DNA of 64,000 bases from Sterolibacterium sp. (lineage in GTDB: Bacteria > Pseudomonadota > Gammaproteobacteria > Burkholderiales > Rhodocyclaceae): positions 1 through 64,000 of the forward strand of contig JAQTOA010000012.1 of the NCBI GenBank assembly GCA_028713555.1, read 5' to 3'. Below the pieces are notes generated by a model that did not search any database, had not been told where the DNA came from, and worked only from the letters and a program-made list of their open reading frames with translations. Shown in pieces: positions 27,389-38,287 of the stretch; position 1 is the first letter of the stretch; each line of letters starts with the position of its first letter. Position numbers and translations under genes: made by a program.

Positions 27389-28177
27389 ATGAGAATCGCA
27401 TTGGGCATCGAGTATGACGGTGCCACCTTTCACGGCTGGCAGTCGCAGCCACACGGCAACACCGTGCAGGACACGCTGGAGCAGGCCTTGGCCGAGGTCT
27501 CCGGCACGCCGGTGCGCATCTCCTGCGCCGGACGCACCGATGCCGGCGTCCATGCCCTGGCCCAAGTCGCGCATTTCGACTGCGCCGTCGAGCGCCCCGA
27601 CCATGCCTGGGTGCGCGGCACCAATGCCCACCTGCCCGACTCCGTGGCGATACGCTGGGCGCAACCGGTTGCAGCGGATTTCCACGCGCGTTTCGCCGCT
27701 CTCTCGCGCAGCTACCGCTATCTGCTAAGCAACCACGCGGTGCGACCGGCGCTCAACCATGGCCGAGTCGGCTGGTACCACCGTCCGCTCGATGTCGCTG
27801 CGATGCAGCGTGCCGCACAGCTGTTGCTGGGAGAACATGACTTCTCGGCTTTTCGCGCCGCCGAATGCCAGGCCAAGTCACCATTGAAGACGCTGCATCA
27901 AGCCGATGTCGTCCGTCACGATGACATGCTGGTTTTCGATTTTCGCGCCAATGCCTTTCTGCAGCACATGGTCAGGAATATCGTCGGCACCCTGGTCTAT
28001 GTCGGCAAAGGCAAATACCCGCCAGCGTGGATCGCCGAACTGCTCGCCAGCCGCGACCGCACCCGTGCCGCGCCGACGATCTCGCCGGCGGGCCTGTATT
28101 TCGCCGGGGTCGAATACGCGCCGCGCTGGCGACTACCCGGCACGGGCCGTATGATCACGTCTTCACTCCTTCTTTAA
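27389..28177 (+). CDS. truA: tRNA pseudouridine38-40 synthase
   Basis: TruA modifies the anticodon arm of many tRNAs. The 262-residue protein shows the family opening RIALGIEYDGATFHGWQSQ, the catalytic aspartate in CAGRTDAGVHALAQV, the RSYRYLL strand and FLQHMVRNIVGTLVYVGKGK near the C-terminus. Its place between fimV and trpF is a conserved betaproteobacterial order. Confidence 0.96.
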   Translation: MRIALGIEYDGATFHGWQSQPHGNTVQDTLEQALAEVSGTPVRISCAGRTDAGVHALAQVAHFDCAVERPDHAWVRGTNAHLPDSVAIRWAQPVAADFHARFAALSRSYRYLLSNHAVRPALNHGRVGWYHRPLDVAAMQRAAQLLLGEHDFSAFRAAECQAKSPLKTLHQADVVRHDDMLVFDFRANAFLQHMVRNIVGTLVYVGKGKYPPAWIAELLASRDRTRAAPTISPAGLYFAGVEYAPRWRLPGTGRMITSSLLL

Positions 28178-28197
28178 TCCGGATTCAAGGCCGAACC

Positions 28198-28828
28198 GTG
28201 TCCAAGTCACCCAATTCAAGCAAACGCACCCGCATAAAGATCTGCGGCATAACTCGTGCGGAGGATTTGCGCGCTGCCGTCGAACTTGGCGCCGATGCGC
28301 TGGGTTTCGTTTTCTATCCGCCCAGTCCGCGCTTTTTAACCATCGAGCGGGCAAGCGAACTGGTTCGGGCCGTACCACCCTTCGTGACGGCCGTCGGCTT
28401 GTTCGTCAATGCGCCAGCTGCTGCCGTAAGGGACACGCTGAAAAACGTGCCGCTGCAACTGCTGCAATTCCACGGCGAGGAGGATGCCGCCTATTGCGGA
28501 CAATTCGATCGGCCTTACATCAAGGCGGCGCGCGTTCGCCCCGGCTTCGATTTGGTAGAATACGCAGCCTTATTCCCGAATGCTCAAGGTCTGCTCCTTG
28601 ACGCCTATGTCGAAAGCTATGGCGGAGCCGGCCAAAGTTTTGATTGGCGCCTGATCCCGCCTGGCTTGCCATTGCCGCTAATCCTTTCGGGCGGTCTTGA
28701 TGCCGGCAATGTCGCCGCAGCCATCCACGGCATGCGGCCGTGGGCGGTAGATATAAGCAGCGGCGTCGAAAGCGCCAAGGGCATCAAGGATGCGGCAAAG
28801 ATGGCCGCGTTCATCACTGGAGTACGTA

Positions 28829-28842
<14 letters not shown>
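28198..28842 (+). CDS. trpF: Phosphoribosylanthranilate isomerase
   Basis: TrpF performs the Amadori step of tryptophan synthesis. Start GTG 28198 ([20 protein letters not shown]) gives 214 residues with the motif [10 protein letters not shown] near the N-terminus, carrying the catalytic cysteine. [15 protein letters not shown] with the catalytic aspartate and the phosphate-binding [12 protein letters not shown] are also present. The open frame continues upstream into truA without homology. The last codons overlap trpB. Confidence 0.94.
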
Positions 28843-30042
<1,200 letters not shown>

Positions 30043-30043
<1 letters not shown>

Positions 30044-30870
30044 TGAGCCGCATCGCAAAAACATTTGAGACACTCCGGGGACAGGGCCGCAAGGCGCTGA
30101 TTCCCTTCATCACCGCCGGCGATCCCGACCCCGATATGACGCTGCCGCTGATGCAGGCATTGGTCGAGGGCGGCGCGGATATCATCGAACTGGGCGTACC
30201 CTTTTCCGATCCGATGGCTGACGGGCCGACCATCCAGCGCGCATCAGAGCGCGCCTTGCAGCATGGCATGAGCCTGCGCGGAGTGCTTGGCATCGTGAGC
30301 GCATTCCGCCGCGAGAATGGCAACACACCGGTCGTGCTGATGGGCTATGCCAATCCGATCGAAGCCTACGGCACCGACGTTTTCGCCCGCGATGCGCAGG
30401 CCGCCGGGGTCGACGGCGTGCTGGTGGTGGACTATCCGCCGGAAGAATGTGTTGAATTCTCCGCCAGCCTGCGCGATCACGATCTCGATCCGATTTTTCT
30501 GCTGGCACCGACATCCACCGAGCAGCGCTATTCTGAAGTGGCGGCGCTCGGCAGCGGCTACCTGTATTACGTTTCCCTGAAAGGCGTAACAGGTGCCGGG
30601 CATCTCGATTTCGACGAGGTGGCGCGGCGCATTCCGGTAATTAGGGAAAAAGTCGGCATGCCGGTAGGAGTCGGCTTCGGCATCCGTGACGCGGCCAGTG
30701 CGCGACGCATTGCGCAGGTCGCCGATGCGGTGGTCATCGGTAGCCGGATCATCGAGGAAATCGAAAACTCGCCGCGCGATGAGGGGCCTGCCCGGGTCCG
30801 CGCTTTCCTGCGGGAAATTCGTATGGCGCTTGATAGCAAGTCGGGACGCGGCTTTGAGGAGAAACCATGA
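30043..30870 (+). CDS. trpA: Tryptophan synthase alpha subunit
   Basis: TrpA cleaves indole-3-glycerol phosphate and channels indole to TrpB. The 275-residue barrel has both catalytic acids: the glutamate in [16 protein letters not shown] and the aspartate of the same segment. The phosphate loop GVGFGIRD is near residue 209. Its stop overlaps the start of accD (ATGA), so trpFBA-accD are co-translated. Confidence 0.97.
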
Positions 30871-31730
30871 GTTGGCTCCAGAAACTTCTGCCACCCAAGA
30901 TCAAGCGCACTGAGGGTGTGCGCAAATCCATTCCAGAGGGACTCTGGAGCAAATGTCCGGCCTGCGAGGCCGTGTTGTATACCACCGATCTGGAAAGCAA
31001 CCAGAGCGTCTGTCCAAAATGCAATTATCATGATCGACTGCGAGCCAGAGCGCGCCTTGATTTGCTGCTCGATCCGGAAGGACGCTTCGAGATCGGCGCC
31101 GAAGTGCTTCCCCTGGATCCGCTCAAGTTCAAGGACAGCAAGCGCTATTCCGACCGCCTCGCCGCATCCGCGGCAGATACCGGGGAAACCGACGCCATGG
31201 TGGTAATCCAGGGGGCAATCAAGACCATACCGGTGGTTGTCGCCTGTTTTGAATACGCTTTCATCGGCGGATCGATGGGCTCGGTGGTCGGCGAACGCTT
31301 CGTCCGCGGGGTCAAGGCCGCCATTGAGCAACAACTGCCGTTCATTTGTATTACCGCCACCGGCGGCGCGCGCATGCAAGAGGGCTTGTTCTCCCTGATG
31401 CAAATGGCCAAGACCACAGCGGCCATATCCAGGCTGGCGCAGCATCGTCTGCCATTCATCAGCCTGCTTACCAATCCAACCACAGGCGGCGTCTCGGCCA
31501 GTTTCGCTTTTGTCGCCGACGTCGTCATTGCCGAGCCGGGTGCTTTAATTGGCTTCGCCGGCCCGCGCGTGATAGAGCAGACGGTCCGCGAGAAATTGCC
31601 GGAGGGCTTCCAGCGCTCCGAGTTCCTGATCGGCAAAGGCGCCATCGACATGATTGTCGACCGGCGCGAACTGCGTGACAAAATCGCCGCGTTGCTGACA
31701 CTGTTGCTGCGTGTGCCGGCCGCGCATTAG
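30867..31730 (+). CDS. accD: Acetyl-CoA carboxylase, carboxyltransferase beta subunit
   Basis: AccD with AccA moves the carboxyl group from biotin to acetyl-CoA. The 287-residue protein has the N-terminal zinc ribbon [11 protein letters not shown]...CPKCNYH and the crotonase-fold core with [24 protein letters not shown] and [20 protein letters not shown]. The zinc ribbon also allows mRNA binding and autoregulation in E. coli. It follows trpA by overlap. Confidence 0.96.
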   Translation: MSWLQKLLPPKIKRTEGVRKSIPEGLWSKCPACEAVLYTTDLESNQSVCPKCNYHDRLRARARLDLLLDPEGRFEIGAEVLPLDPLKFKDSKRYSDRLAASAADTGETDAMVVIQGAIKTIPVVVACFEYAFIGGSMGSVVGERFVRGVKAAIEQQLPFICITATGGARMQEGLFSLMQMAKTTAAISRLAQHRLPFISLLTNPTTGGVSASFAFVADVVIAEPGALIGFAGPRVIEQTVREKLPEGFQRSEFLIGKGAIDMIVDRRELRDKIAALLTLLLRVPAAH

Positions 31731-31756
31731 GGCGGGTTCTCAACGGCCGCGCTTTC

Positions 31757-33052
31757 TTGAGTTCCCCGCCTGAAACTCTGGCCGACTGGCTCACCCATCT
31801 CGAGGCACAGCATCCCAAGGGTGCGGCGGGTATCGAACTGGGCCTGGAGCGTGTACGCGCCATCAGCCGGCTGCTGGGTCAGCACCAGAATGTCCCGGTA
31901 ATCATCGTCGCCGGCACTAACGGCAAAGGTTCTGTCTGCGCCATGCTGGAACGCATTCTGGATTGTGCCGGCTACCGTGTTGGTTTGTTCTCATCGCCAC
32001 ACCTGGTTGACTTCAATGAACGCGTTCGAGTCGGCGGCATGCCAATCTGTGACGCGGCGCTGTGCCGGAACTTTGCCAAGGTCGAAGCAGTCCGTGGCGC
32101 TATAACCCTGACCTACTTCGAGTTCGGCACCCTGGCGGCATGGGAATGTTTTGCCGAAGCCGGCGTCGATGTGATCGTTCTCGAAGTCGGCTTGGGCGGC
32201 AGGCTTGATGCAGTGAATATCTACGCTGCCGATTGCGCCATCGTCAGCACTATCGACATCGACCACACCGATTATCTCGGCGCCAACCGCGAGGACATCG
32301 GTTTCGAGAAAGCCGGCATTTTCCGCGCCGGCAAACCGGCGATCTGCGCCGATCCGGTACCGCCACAACGGCTTTCCGCGCATGCCCATGCCATTGGCGC
32401 CCAGTTGGGCCTGGTCGGACGTGACTTCGGTTACCTGCCCGAGAAAGGGCAATGGCAGTTTTGGACTCTACAGCATGAGCAACTCGCTGGTTACAGCAGC
32501 TTACCCCATCCCGCCCTGCACGGTCTCTCTCAATTGCAGAATGCCAGTGGCGTACTGGCGGCGCTGGCGGCATTGCATGAACGACTGCCGGTGACATTGC
32601 AGGACATCTGCCGTGGTCTGCGCGAGGTCGAATTGCCGGGCCGCTTTCAGGTATTGCCGGGGCGGCCGACGGTAATTCTCGATGTTGCCCATAATCCCCA
32701 GGCAGCCCGGGCACTGGCGGACAATCTTGATACCCAGACGGTTGAAGTGGGTTTTCATGCGAAAACCTGGGCGGTGTTCGGCATGTTGCGCGACAAGGAC
32801 ATCGCCGCCGTGGTTCGCGCGCTGGCTGGATGCATCACGCACTGGTTGCCGTGCTCGTTGAGCGGCATCCGTGCGGCAAGCGCCGCCGAACTGGCCCCGA
32901 TACTGGTGAATCAGGAAATTGTACCTGCGCAGTGCTTCGGATCGGCAGCCGAAGCTTTCCGTTACGCACGGGATAAAGCCGATGAAGATGATAGAATTGT
33001 CGTGTTCGGATCATTCCAAACCGTCGCGGATGTCCTGCACGAACTGGCTTAA
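31757..33052 (+). CDS. folC: Folylpolyglutamate/dihydrofolate synthase
   Basis: FolC joins glutamate to dihydropteroate and lengthens folate tails. The start is a TTG at 31757 (SSPPETLADWLTHLEAQH); the next ATG is more than 50 codons later, inside the P-loop region, so TTG is preferred. The ATP loop is GTNGKGSVCAMLERIL near residue 54; IDIDHTDYLG and DVAHNPQAARAL are also typical. Length is 431 residues. Neighbours accD and the SPOR gene are conserved. Confidence 0.93.
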   Translation: MSSPPETLADWLTHLEAQHPKGAAGIELGLERVRAISRLLGQHQNVPVIIVAGTNGKGSVCAMLERILDCAGYRVGLFSSPHLVDFNERVRVGGMPICDAALCRNFAKVEAVRGAITLTYFEFGTLAAWECFAEAGVDVIVLEVGLGGRLDAVNIYAADCAIVSTIDIDHTDYLGANREDIGFEKAGIFRAGKPAICADPVPPQRLSAHAHAIGAQLGLVGRDFGYLPEKGQWQFWTLQHEQLAGYSSLPHPALHGLSQLQNASGVLAALAALHERLPVTLQDICRGLREVELPGRFQVLPGRPTVILDVAHNPQAARALADNLDTQTVEVGFHAKTWAVFGMLRDKDIAAVVRALAGCITHWLPCSLSGIRAASAAELAPILVNQEIVPAQCFGSAAEAFRYARDKADEDDRIVVFGSFQTVADVLHELA

Positions 33053-33066
33053 ACGGCAAGAAGGCT

Positions 33067-33816
33067 ATGGCTGAAAAAGACCCGGGATTCAACTCATCAG
33101 TGGAGCCTGCCGGTGGCACAGTGCTCGACGAGCCGCTCAATCTTAAAAAGCGCGCGCGGCGACGTCTGGTCGGCGCGGTAGCGCTGGCTTTGCTGGCGGT
33201 AATCGTGCTGCCGATGGTGATGGACCAAGAGCCAAGACCGCTCACCCAGGACATCCAGATACGCATTCCGAATCAGGAAGTTGGCACTGTTTCCGCTCTC
33301 GCGCGTCTGGCCCCCAAGCCGGTGCCCCCCCCCCTGCCGGCACCAACCAGGACTGTCCAGCCAACATCTGCCCAGCCTGCGCCGGTCGCCGCAGCAATTC
33401 CCGAGGCAAAGCCGCAAGTTGTGACGAAAACCGAGCCGCCGAAGGCTGGCGCAACTCCCCCGGCAGAAAAACCGGCTGAGCGCAAAGTCGTGGAAAAGAC
33501 CGCTGAGAAACCGGCGGCAAAATTGCTACCGCAGGCATCAGAGAGTGCGCGTGCCGTTGCGCTACTAAACAGCGGCGAGCAGTGGATCGTCCAGCTCGGC
33601 GCCTATCAGGATATGGCGAACGTCAAGCTGCTTCAGGGCAAAATCAAGGAACTCGGCTATCCCTCTTTTACCGAAAAGGTGGATACGCCGCAAGGCATGC
33701 GAGTACGCGTGCGCGGCGGCCCGTTTGCCAGCCGCGATGCTGCCGAAAAAGCGCAGGAGCGTTTAAAGAAAATCGGCGCCGGCGCACCGGTTGGCGGCGT
33801 TGTGGCGCAGAAATAG
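33067..33816 (+). CDS. SPOR-domain inner-membrane protein (DedD-like)
   Basis: The 249-residue protein has a basic cytoplasmic N-terminus, one membrane segment near residues 38-56 (LVGAVALALLAVIVLPMVM), a Pro/Ala/Lys-rich linker, and a C-terminal SPOR domain (~175-249, EQWIVQLGAYQDMANVKLLQ). SPOR domains bind peptidoglycan lacking stem peptides at the septum. The gene lies between folC and cvpA as dedD does in E. coli, but the linker is unrelated, so I avoid a firm symbol. Confidence 0.85.
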   Translation: MAEKDPGFNSSVEPAGGTVLDEPLNLKKRARRRLVGAVALALLAVIVLPMVMDQEPRPLTQDIQIRIPNQEVGTVSALARLAPKPVPPPLPAPTRTVQPTSAQPAPVAAAIPEAKPQVVTKTEPPKAGATPPAEKPAERKVVEKTAEKPAAKLLPQASESARAVALLNSGEQWIVQLGAYQDMANVKLLQGKIKELGYPSFTEKVDTPQGMRVRVRGGPFASRDAAEKAQERLKKIGAGAPVGGVVAQK

Positions 33817-33821
33817 AGTAA

Positions 33822-34322
33822 ATGACGGGCATTACAGCGTTTGACTGCGTAGTTCTGGCAGTGATTGCTTTATCCTCGTTACTTGGCTTGTGGCGCGGCG
33901 TGGTTAGCGAAGTGCTGGCTTTGTTGGCGTGGCTGGTGGCGTTTGTCGCAGCACGCATGTGGGGTGGTCAAGCGGCTGAAGCCCTGGCCGTTTGGATGCG
34001 CGATCCGGTTTTGCGTCAGGTACTTGGTTTCGTCGCAGTGTTCGTGGCGACACTGCTATTGTTTGGGGTACTGCGTTTTTTTCTCTCGCGCTTGTTGCGC
34101 GTGGTTGGGTTGGGGCTGGTGGATCGTTTTCTCGGCATGCTGTTTGGCATCGTACGCGGCTTGCTGGTGGTCCTGGCAGGAATTTTACTCGGCGGGCTAA
34201 CGGAACTACCTCGTCAGGCCTGGTGGCGCGAGGCTATACTGGCACCACCGCTGGAAACAGCTGTACTGGCACTCAAGCCCTGGCTGCCACCGCAAGCGGC
34301 GCAACGGGTTCGATACAGATAG
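33822..34322 (+). CDS. cvpA: CvpA family membrane protein
   Basis: The 166-residue protein has four hydrophobic segments and begins MTGITAFDCVVLAVIALSSL, like E. coli CvpA. It includes the LLGLWRGVVSEVLALLAW block typical of the family. CvpA is needed for colicin V export and envelope stress tolerance in E. coli; its molecular role is not settled. It lies directly before purF, the usual order. Confidence 0.92.
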   Translation: MTGITAFDCVVLAVIALSSLLGLWRGVVSEVLALLAWLVAFVAARMWGGQAAEALAVWMRDPVLRQVLGFVAVFVATLLLFGVLRFFLSRLLRVVGLGLVDRFLGMLFGIVRGLLVVLAGILLGGLTELPRQAWWREAILAPPLETAVLALKPWLPPQAAQRVRYR

Positions 34323-34331
34323 GCGGAGACC

Positions 34332-35855
34332 ATGTGTGGAATTATCGGCGTAGTTGCGACCAATCCCGTCAACCAACTGCTTTATGATGGTCTGCAAGTG
34401 TTGCAGCACCGCGGACAGGATGCGGCTGGCATAGCAACTGCCGAGTCCGGGCGCTTCCACATGCACAAGGGACCGGGGCTGGTACGCGACGTTTTCCGCA
34501 CCCGCAACATGCTCAACCTGACGGGAAACTGGGGCATCGGACATTGCCGCTACCCGACTGCGGGATCCGCCGACAATGCCGCCGAATCCCAGCCCTTCTA
34601 TGTCAATTCCCCGTTCGGCCTGATGCTGGCCCACAACGGCAACCTGACTAACGCCACACTACTCAAGCAGGACATGTTCCTGCAGGATCTGCGCCACATG
34701 AACACCAACTCCGATTCGGAGGTGCTGTTGAACGTGCTGGCCCACGAGCTGCAAGCCGCCTCGACCAAGTACCAAGTCGATGCCGAAATTATTTTCCGGG
34801 CCGTGACCGGCTTGCATCGGCGTGTTCGCGGCGCCTATGCCGTGGTGGCGATGATTTCCGGGTACGGTTTGCTGGCCTTCCGCGACCCCTATGGCATACG
34901 GCCGCTGATCATAGGACGCAACCAGACGGAGAACGGAACCGAATACATGGTCGCATCGGAAAGCGTCGCGCTCGATACCCTCGGCTTCAAGATCTTGCGT
35001 GATGTGGCCCCAGGCGAGGCGGTGTTGATCGATACCCAGGGCAACTTTGAAAGCCGCCAGTGCGCCGAGCGCACCATGCATGCGCCGTGCATTTTCGAGT
35101 TTGTCTATCTAGCTCGCCCCGATTCCTTGATCGATGGCATCTCGGTGTATGAGACACGCTTGAAGATGGGTGACTTCCTCGCCGATAAAATCAAACATAC
35201 CATGCCGAATCTTGAGATCGACACGGTCATTCCCATTCCCGATTCGAGCCGGCCGGCGGCGATGGAACTGGCCAAGCGTCTTAACCTCCCCTACCGCGAA
35301 GGTTTCGTCAAGAACCGCTACATTGGCCGCACCTTCATCATGCCGGGGCAGACGCAACGACGCAAATCGGTGCGCCAGAAACTTAACGCGATCGCCATGG
35401 AATTCAAGGGCAAGAACGTCCTGCTGGTCGATGATTCTATCGTCCGCGGCACGACCAGCCGCGAGATCGTCATGATGGCGCGCGAGGCCGGCGCGCGGCA
35501 TGTCTATTTTGCCTCGGCGGCACCGCCCGTGCGCTACCCCAACGTTTATGGCATCGACATGCCGACGCGGGCCGAATTGCTTGCCTGCGATCGTTCCGAT
35601 GAGGAGATTCGTTGCGAGATCGGCGCCGATGCTCTCATCTACCAGGACCTTGACGACCTCAAGGCCGCTATACGCGCCGTCAATCCGAGCATCGGCAGCT
35701 TCGAGACGTCCTGTTTCGACGGCCACTACATCACCGGCGACGTCACCCTCGAATACCTGTCGAAAGTCGAATCGGCGCGCGGCATCCATGCAGGACGCCA
35801 CGACGATGAAAGCGATGGTGCGCAACTTGACCTTAATCTGGTGACCACGGAATAA
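34332..35855 (+). CDS. purF: Amidophosphoribosyltransferase
   Basis: PurF makes phosphoribosylamine from PRPP and glutamine, the first step of purine synthesis. The protein starts [12 protein letters not shown], so removing Met exposes the catalytic cysteine. [11 protein letters not shown] and HCRYPTAG belong to the glutaminase half, and [18 protein letters not shown] is the PRPP motif. Length 507 matches E. coli PurF (505). It follows cvpA by 9 nt. Confidence 0.97.
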   Translation: MCGIIGVVATNPVNQLLYDGLQVLQHRGQDAAGIATAESGRFHMHKGPGLVRDVFRTRNMLNLTGNWGIGHCRYPTAGSADNAAESQPFYVNSPFGLMLAHNGNLTNATLLKQDMFLQDLRHMNTNSDSEVLLNVLAHELQAASTKYQVDAEIIFRAVTGLHRRVRGAYAVVAMISGYGLLAFRDPYGIRPLIIGRNQTENGTEYMVASESVALDTLGFKILRDVAPGEAVLIDTQGNFESRQCAERTMHAPCIFEFVYLARPDSLIDGISVYETRLKMGDFLADKIKHTMPNLEIDTVIPIPDSSRPAAMELAKRLNLPYREGFVKNRYIGRTFIMPGQTQRRKSVRQKLNAIAMEFKGKNVLLVDDSIVRGTTSREIVMMAREAGARHVYFASAAPPVRYPNVYGIDMPTRAELLACDRSDEEIRCEIGADALIYQDLDDLKAAIRAVNPSIGSFETSCFDGHYITGDVTLEYLSKVESARGIHAGRHDDESDGAQLDLNLVTTE

Positions 35856-35856
35856 C

Positions 35857-37026
35857 ATGAACGACAACTATTCATTCGAGACCCTGGCGGTACGCGCCGG
35901 GCAAGAGCGCAGCCAGTTCAACGAGCATTCCGAAGCGCTCTACTTGACCTCCAGCTTTGTTTTCGACAGCGCGGCACAAGCCGCCGCGCGTTTTTCGGGA
36001 GAGGAACCGGGCAATGTCTACGCCCGCTTCACCAATCCGACCGTGACCATGCTGCAAAAACGGCTTGCTGCCCTGGAAGGCGCGGAAGGCTGTATCGCCA
36101 CAGCCTCGGGCATGGCGGCGATCCTCGCCATGATCATGGCGCTCTTCAAGGGCGGCGACCACATTGTCGCCTCGCGCAGCATCTTCGGCGCCACACAGCA
36201 ACTGCTCGGCAACATCCTGCCAAAGTTCGGCATCGAAACGAGCTTTGTGGATGGCGGGGATCCCGCTTCTTTCCGCGCGGCTTGCCGGCCAAACACCCGG
36301 CTGGTATTCATCGAAACGCCTTCGAACCCGCTCACCGAGGTGCTGGACATCGCCGCACTGGCAGAAATAACCCATGCCAACGGCGCCCTGCTGGCGGTCG
36401 ACAACTGCTTCTGCACGCCGGTGCTGCAACAACCATTGAAACTGGGGGCCGATCTGGTCATTCACTCCGCCACCAAATACCTCGACGGCCAGGGGCGCGT
36501 CCTCGGCGGTGCAGTGTGCAGCAATCAGGCATTGACCGAGGAAATCTTCAAGTTCCTGCGTACCACAGGTCCGACGCTGTCGCCATTCAATGCATGGATC
36601 ATTCTGAAGGGGCTGGAGACACTCAAGATCCGCGTGCAGGCACAGTCGTCCAACGCGCTCGAGTTGGCGCAATGGCTGGAACGTCAGCCCCGCGTGGCAC
36701 GTATTTTCTATCCCGGTTTACCCTCGCACCCGCAGCACCAGTTGGCAATGCGCCAGCAGGCCAGCGGTGGAGCGATTCTCTCATTCGAAGTCAAAGGCGG
36801 GCGCGAGGCGGCGTGGCATGTCGTCGATAACTGCAAGCTGCTTTCCATCACCGCCAATCTCGGTGACACCAAGACCACCATCACCCACCCGGCCAGCACC
36901 ACCCATGGTCGCATCAGCGCGGAAGCGCGCGCCGCCTCGGGTATATCCGAAGGATTGCTAAGGATTGCCGTGGGGCTGGAGGCCGTGGCCGACATCGAGG
37001 CCGATCTGACGCGCGGATTGGCCTGA
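35857..37026 (+). CDS. metZ: O-succinylhomoserine sulfhydrylase
   Basis: MetZ makes homocysteine directly from O-succinylhomoserine and sulfide, a PLP step in methionine synthesis. The 389-residue protein has ATASGMAAILAMIMALFKGG, the aspartate in LLAVDNCFCTP and the PLP lysine in LVIHSATKYLDGQGRVLGG. It follows purF by one base, the typical purF-metZ order. Related PLP enzymes (MetB, MetC) are similar, but the neighbourhood and LDGQGR segment favour MetZ. Confidence 0.92.
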   Translation: MNDNYSFETLAVRAGQERSQFNEHSEALYLTSSFVFDSAAQAAARFSGEEPGNVYARFTNPTVTMLQKRLAALEGAEGCIATASGMAAILAMIMALFKGGDHIVASRSIFGATQQLLGNILPKFGIETSFVDGGDPASFRAACRPNTRLVFIETPSNPLTEVLDIAALAEITHANGALLAVDNCFCTPVLQQPLKLGADLVIHSATKYLDGQGRVLGGAVCSNQALTEEIFKFLRTTGPTLSPFNAWIILKGLETLKIRVQAQSSNALELAQWLERQPRVARIFYPGLPSHPQHQLAMRQQASGGAILSFEVKGGREAAWHVVDNCKLLSITANLGDTKTTITHPASTTHGRISAEARAASGISEGLLRIAVGLEAVADIEADLTRGLA

Positions 37027-37050
37027 TAGGCAATACCAAAGGATTAGGAC

Positions 37051-37095
37051 GTGTTCTCAATTGATCGGCGCGATGCGTCGCTCAGTTGAGAGCAC
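37051..37095 (+). repeat. Imperfect inverted repeat that pairs fully as plus-strand RNA
   Basis: Arms 37051-37064 and 37082-37095 enclose a 17-nt loop. As DNA they match at 12 of 14 positions. As plus-strand RNA the two differences become G.U pairs, giving a 14-bp stem; in minus-strand RNA they would be A.C mismatches. It lies after metZ and just before a GTG-started glycosyltransferase gene. There is no T tract, so it may be a leader structure rather than a terminator. Confidence 0.5.
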
Positions 37096-37111
37096 GCTCT
37101 AGGCCCTATCC

Positions 37112-38188
37112 GTGTCGCATCTGTTCGTCGACATTTCAGCGCACGGCTTGGGCCATCTTGCGCAGACGGCGCCAGTCCTGAACCAACTGCATCGGACGCA
37201 GCTGCGCCTGACCGTGCGTAGCGGCCTATCTTTGCATCAGCTGCGGCGGCGCATCAGTGCTCCCTTTGAGTTCATCCCGGGCGAGCCGGATTTCGGTTTT
37301 GTCATGCGCAATGCGCTCGACATCGATTTGGCCAAAAGTGCCTCCCGCTATCAGCAGCGGCATCGAAATTGGTCAAACGCCATTGCCGCCGAGGCGGATT
37401 TTCTCCGCCAACTCAAGCCTGACCTGGTGCTGAGCAACGTCGCCTATCTACCGCTGGCGGGTGCCGCCCGGATTGGTGTTCCTGCCGTGGCGATGTGTTC
37501 ATTGAACTGGGCCGACTTGTTCGCGCATTATTTTAGCGGGAAAGTTTGGGCCGCCTCGATTCACGATGAAATGCTATGCGCTTATCACAGCGCTGCGGCC
37601 TTTCTTCGTGTGACGCCAGGCATGCCGATGTCCGCATTGGCAAATCTGCAACCCATCGGACCAATTGCTTCCAACGTCCCGGCGCAACGAACAGAAGTCG
37701 CCACAAGCCTCGGGATACCGGTGACGGAGCGCTGGGTACTGGTTGCCTTGGGAGGAATCGAGCATCGCTTGCCAGTGGAAGCGTGGCCCAAACCTGCCGG
37801 CGTGCGCTGGCTGGTTCCGGATAATTGGGAAGTCTCTCGGGCCGACGTCAGCAGCTACGGCCAGCAAGTCAGTTTTATCAACCTGCTCGCCAGTGCTGAC
37901 GCATTAATCACCAAAACAGGATATGGCAGCTTCGCCGAAGCATCCTGCAATGGCATTCCGGTGCTTTACTTGCGGCGTCCAGACTGGCCCGAGGAACCGT
38001 GCTTAATCGAATGGCTAAAAGCCCACAGCCGATCAGCCGAAATTACGCGCGCCGAAGCTCACTCGGGAATGTTTGTCCACCGGCTTGAAGAAGTATGGAA
38101 CACTGCTTGTCCGGCGCGTCCTCATCCCCATGGAATTACCGAGGCTTGCGCATGCATTTCCCGTTTATTGCAATCTCCGCATCTATAA
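37112..38188 (+). CDS. MurG-fold glycosyltransferase-like protein
   Basis: This is a 358-residue soluble protein with a GTG start. The N-terminus MSHLFVDISAHGLGHLAQTAP resembles the GT-B opening of MurG-like enzymes. The C-terminal half has VLVALGGIEHRLP and LLASADALITKTGYGSFAEASCNGIPVLYL, the classic nucleotide-sugar binding region. I do not recognise the exact family or acceptor. It is followed by a membrane GT-C-like gene, so the two may build an envelope glycan. Confidence 0.7.
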   Translation: MSHLFVDISAHGLGHLAQTAPVLNQLHRTQLRLTVRSGLSLHQLRRRISAPFEFIPGEPDFGFVMRNALDIDLAKSASRYQQRHRNWSNAIAAEADFLRQLKPDLVLSNVAYLPLAGAARIGVPAVAMCSLNWADLFAHYFSGKVWAASIHDEMLCAYHSAAAFLRVTPGMPMSALANLQPIGPIASNVPAQRTEVATSLGIPVTERWVLVALGGIEHRLPVEAWPKPAGVRWLVPDNWEVSRADVSSYGQQVSFINLLASADALITKTGYGSFAEASCNGIPVLYLRRPDWPEEPCLIEWLKAHSRSAEITRAEAHSGMFVHRLEEVWNTACPARPHPHGITEACACISRLLQSPHL

Positions 38189-38287
38189 TTGACGTGCCGC
38201 CAAATCGGTTGCTTACATCAGCCGGCGTATCCATTCAATCACCACAGCCATCAGTTTCTCCTGTGCACGTAGCCGCGTAGATATCTC

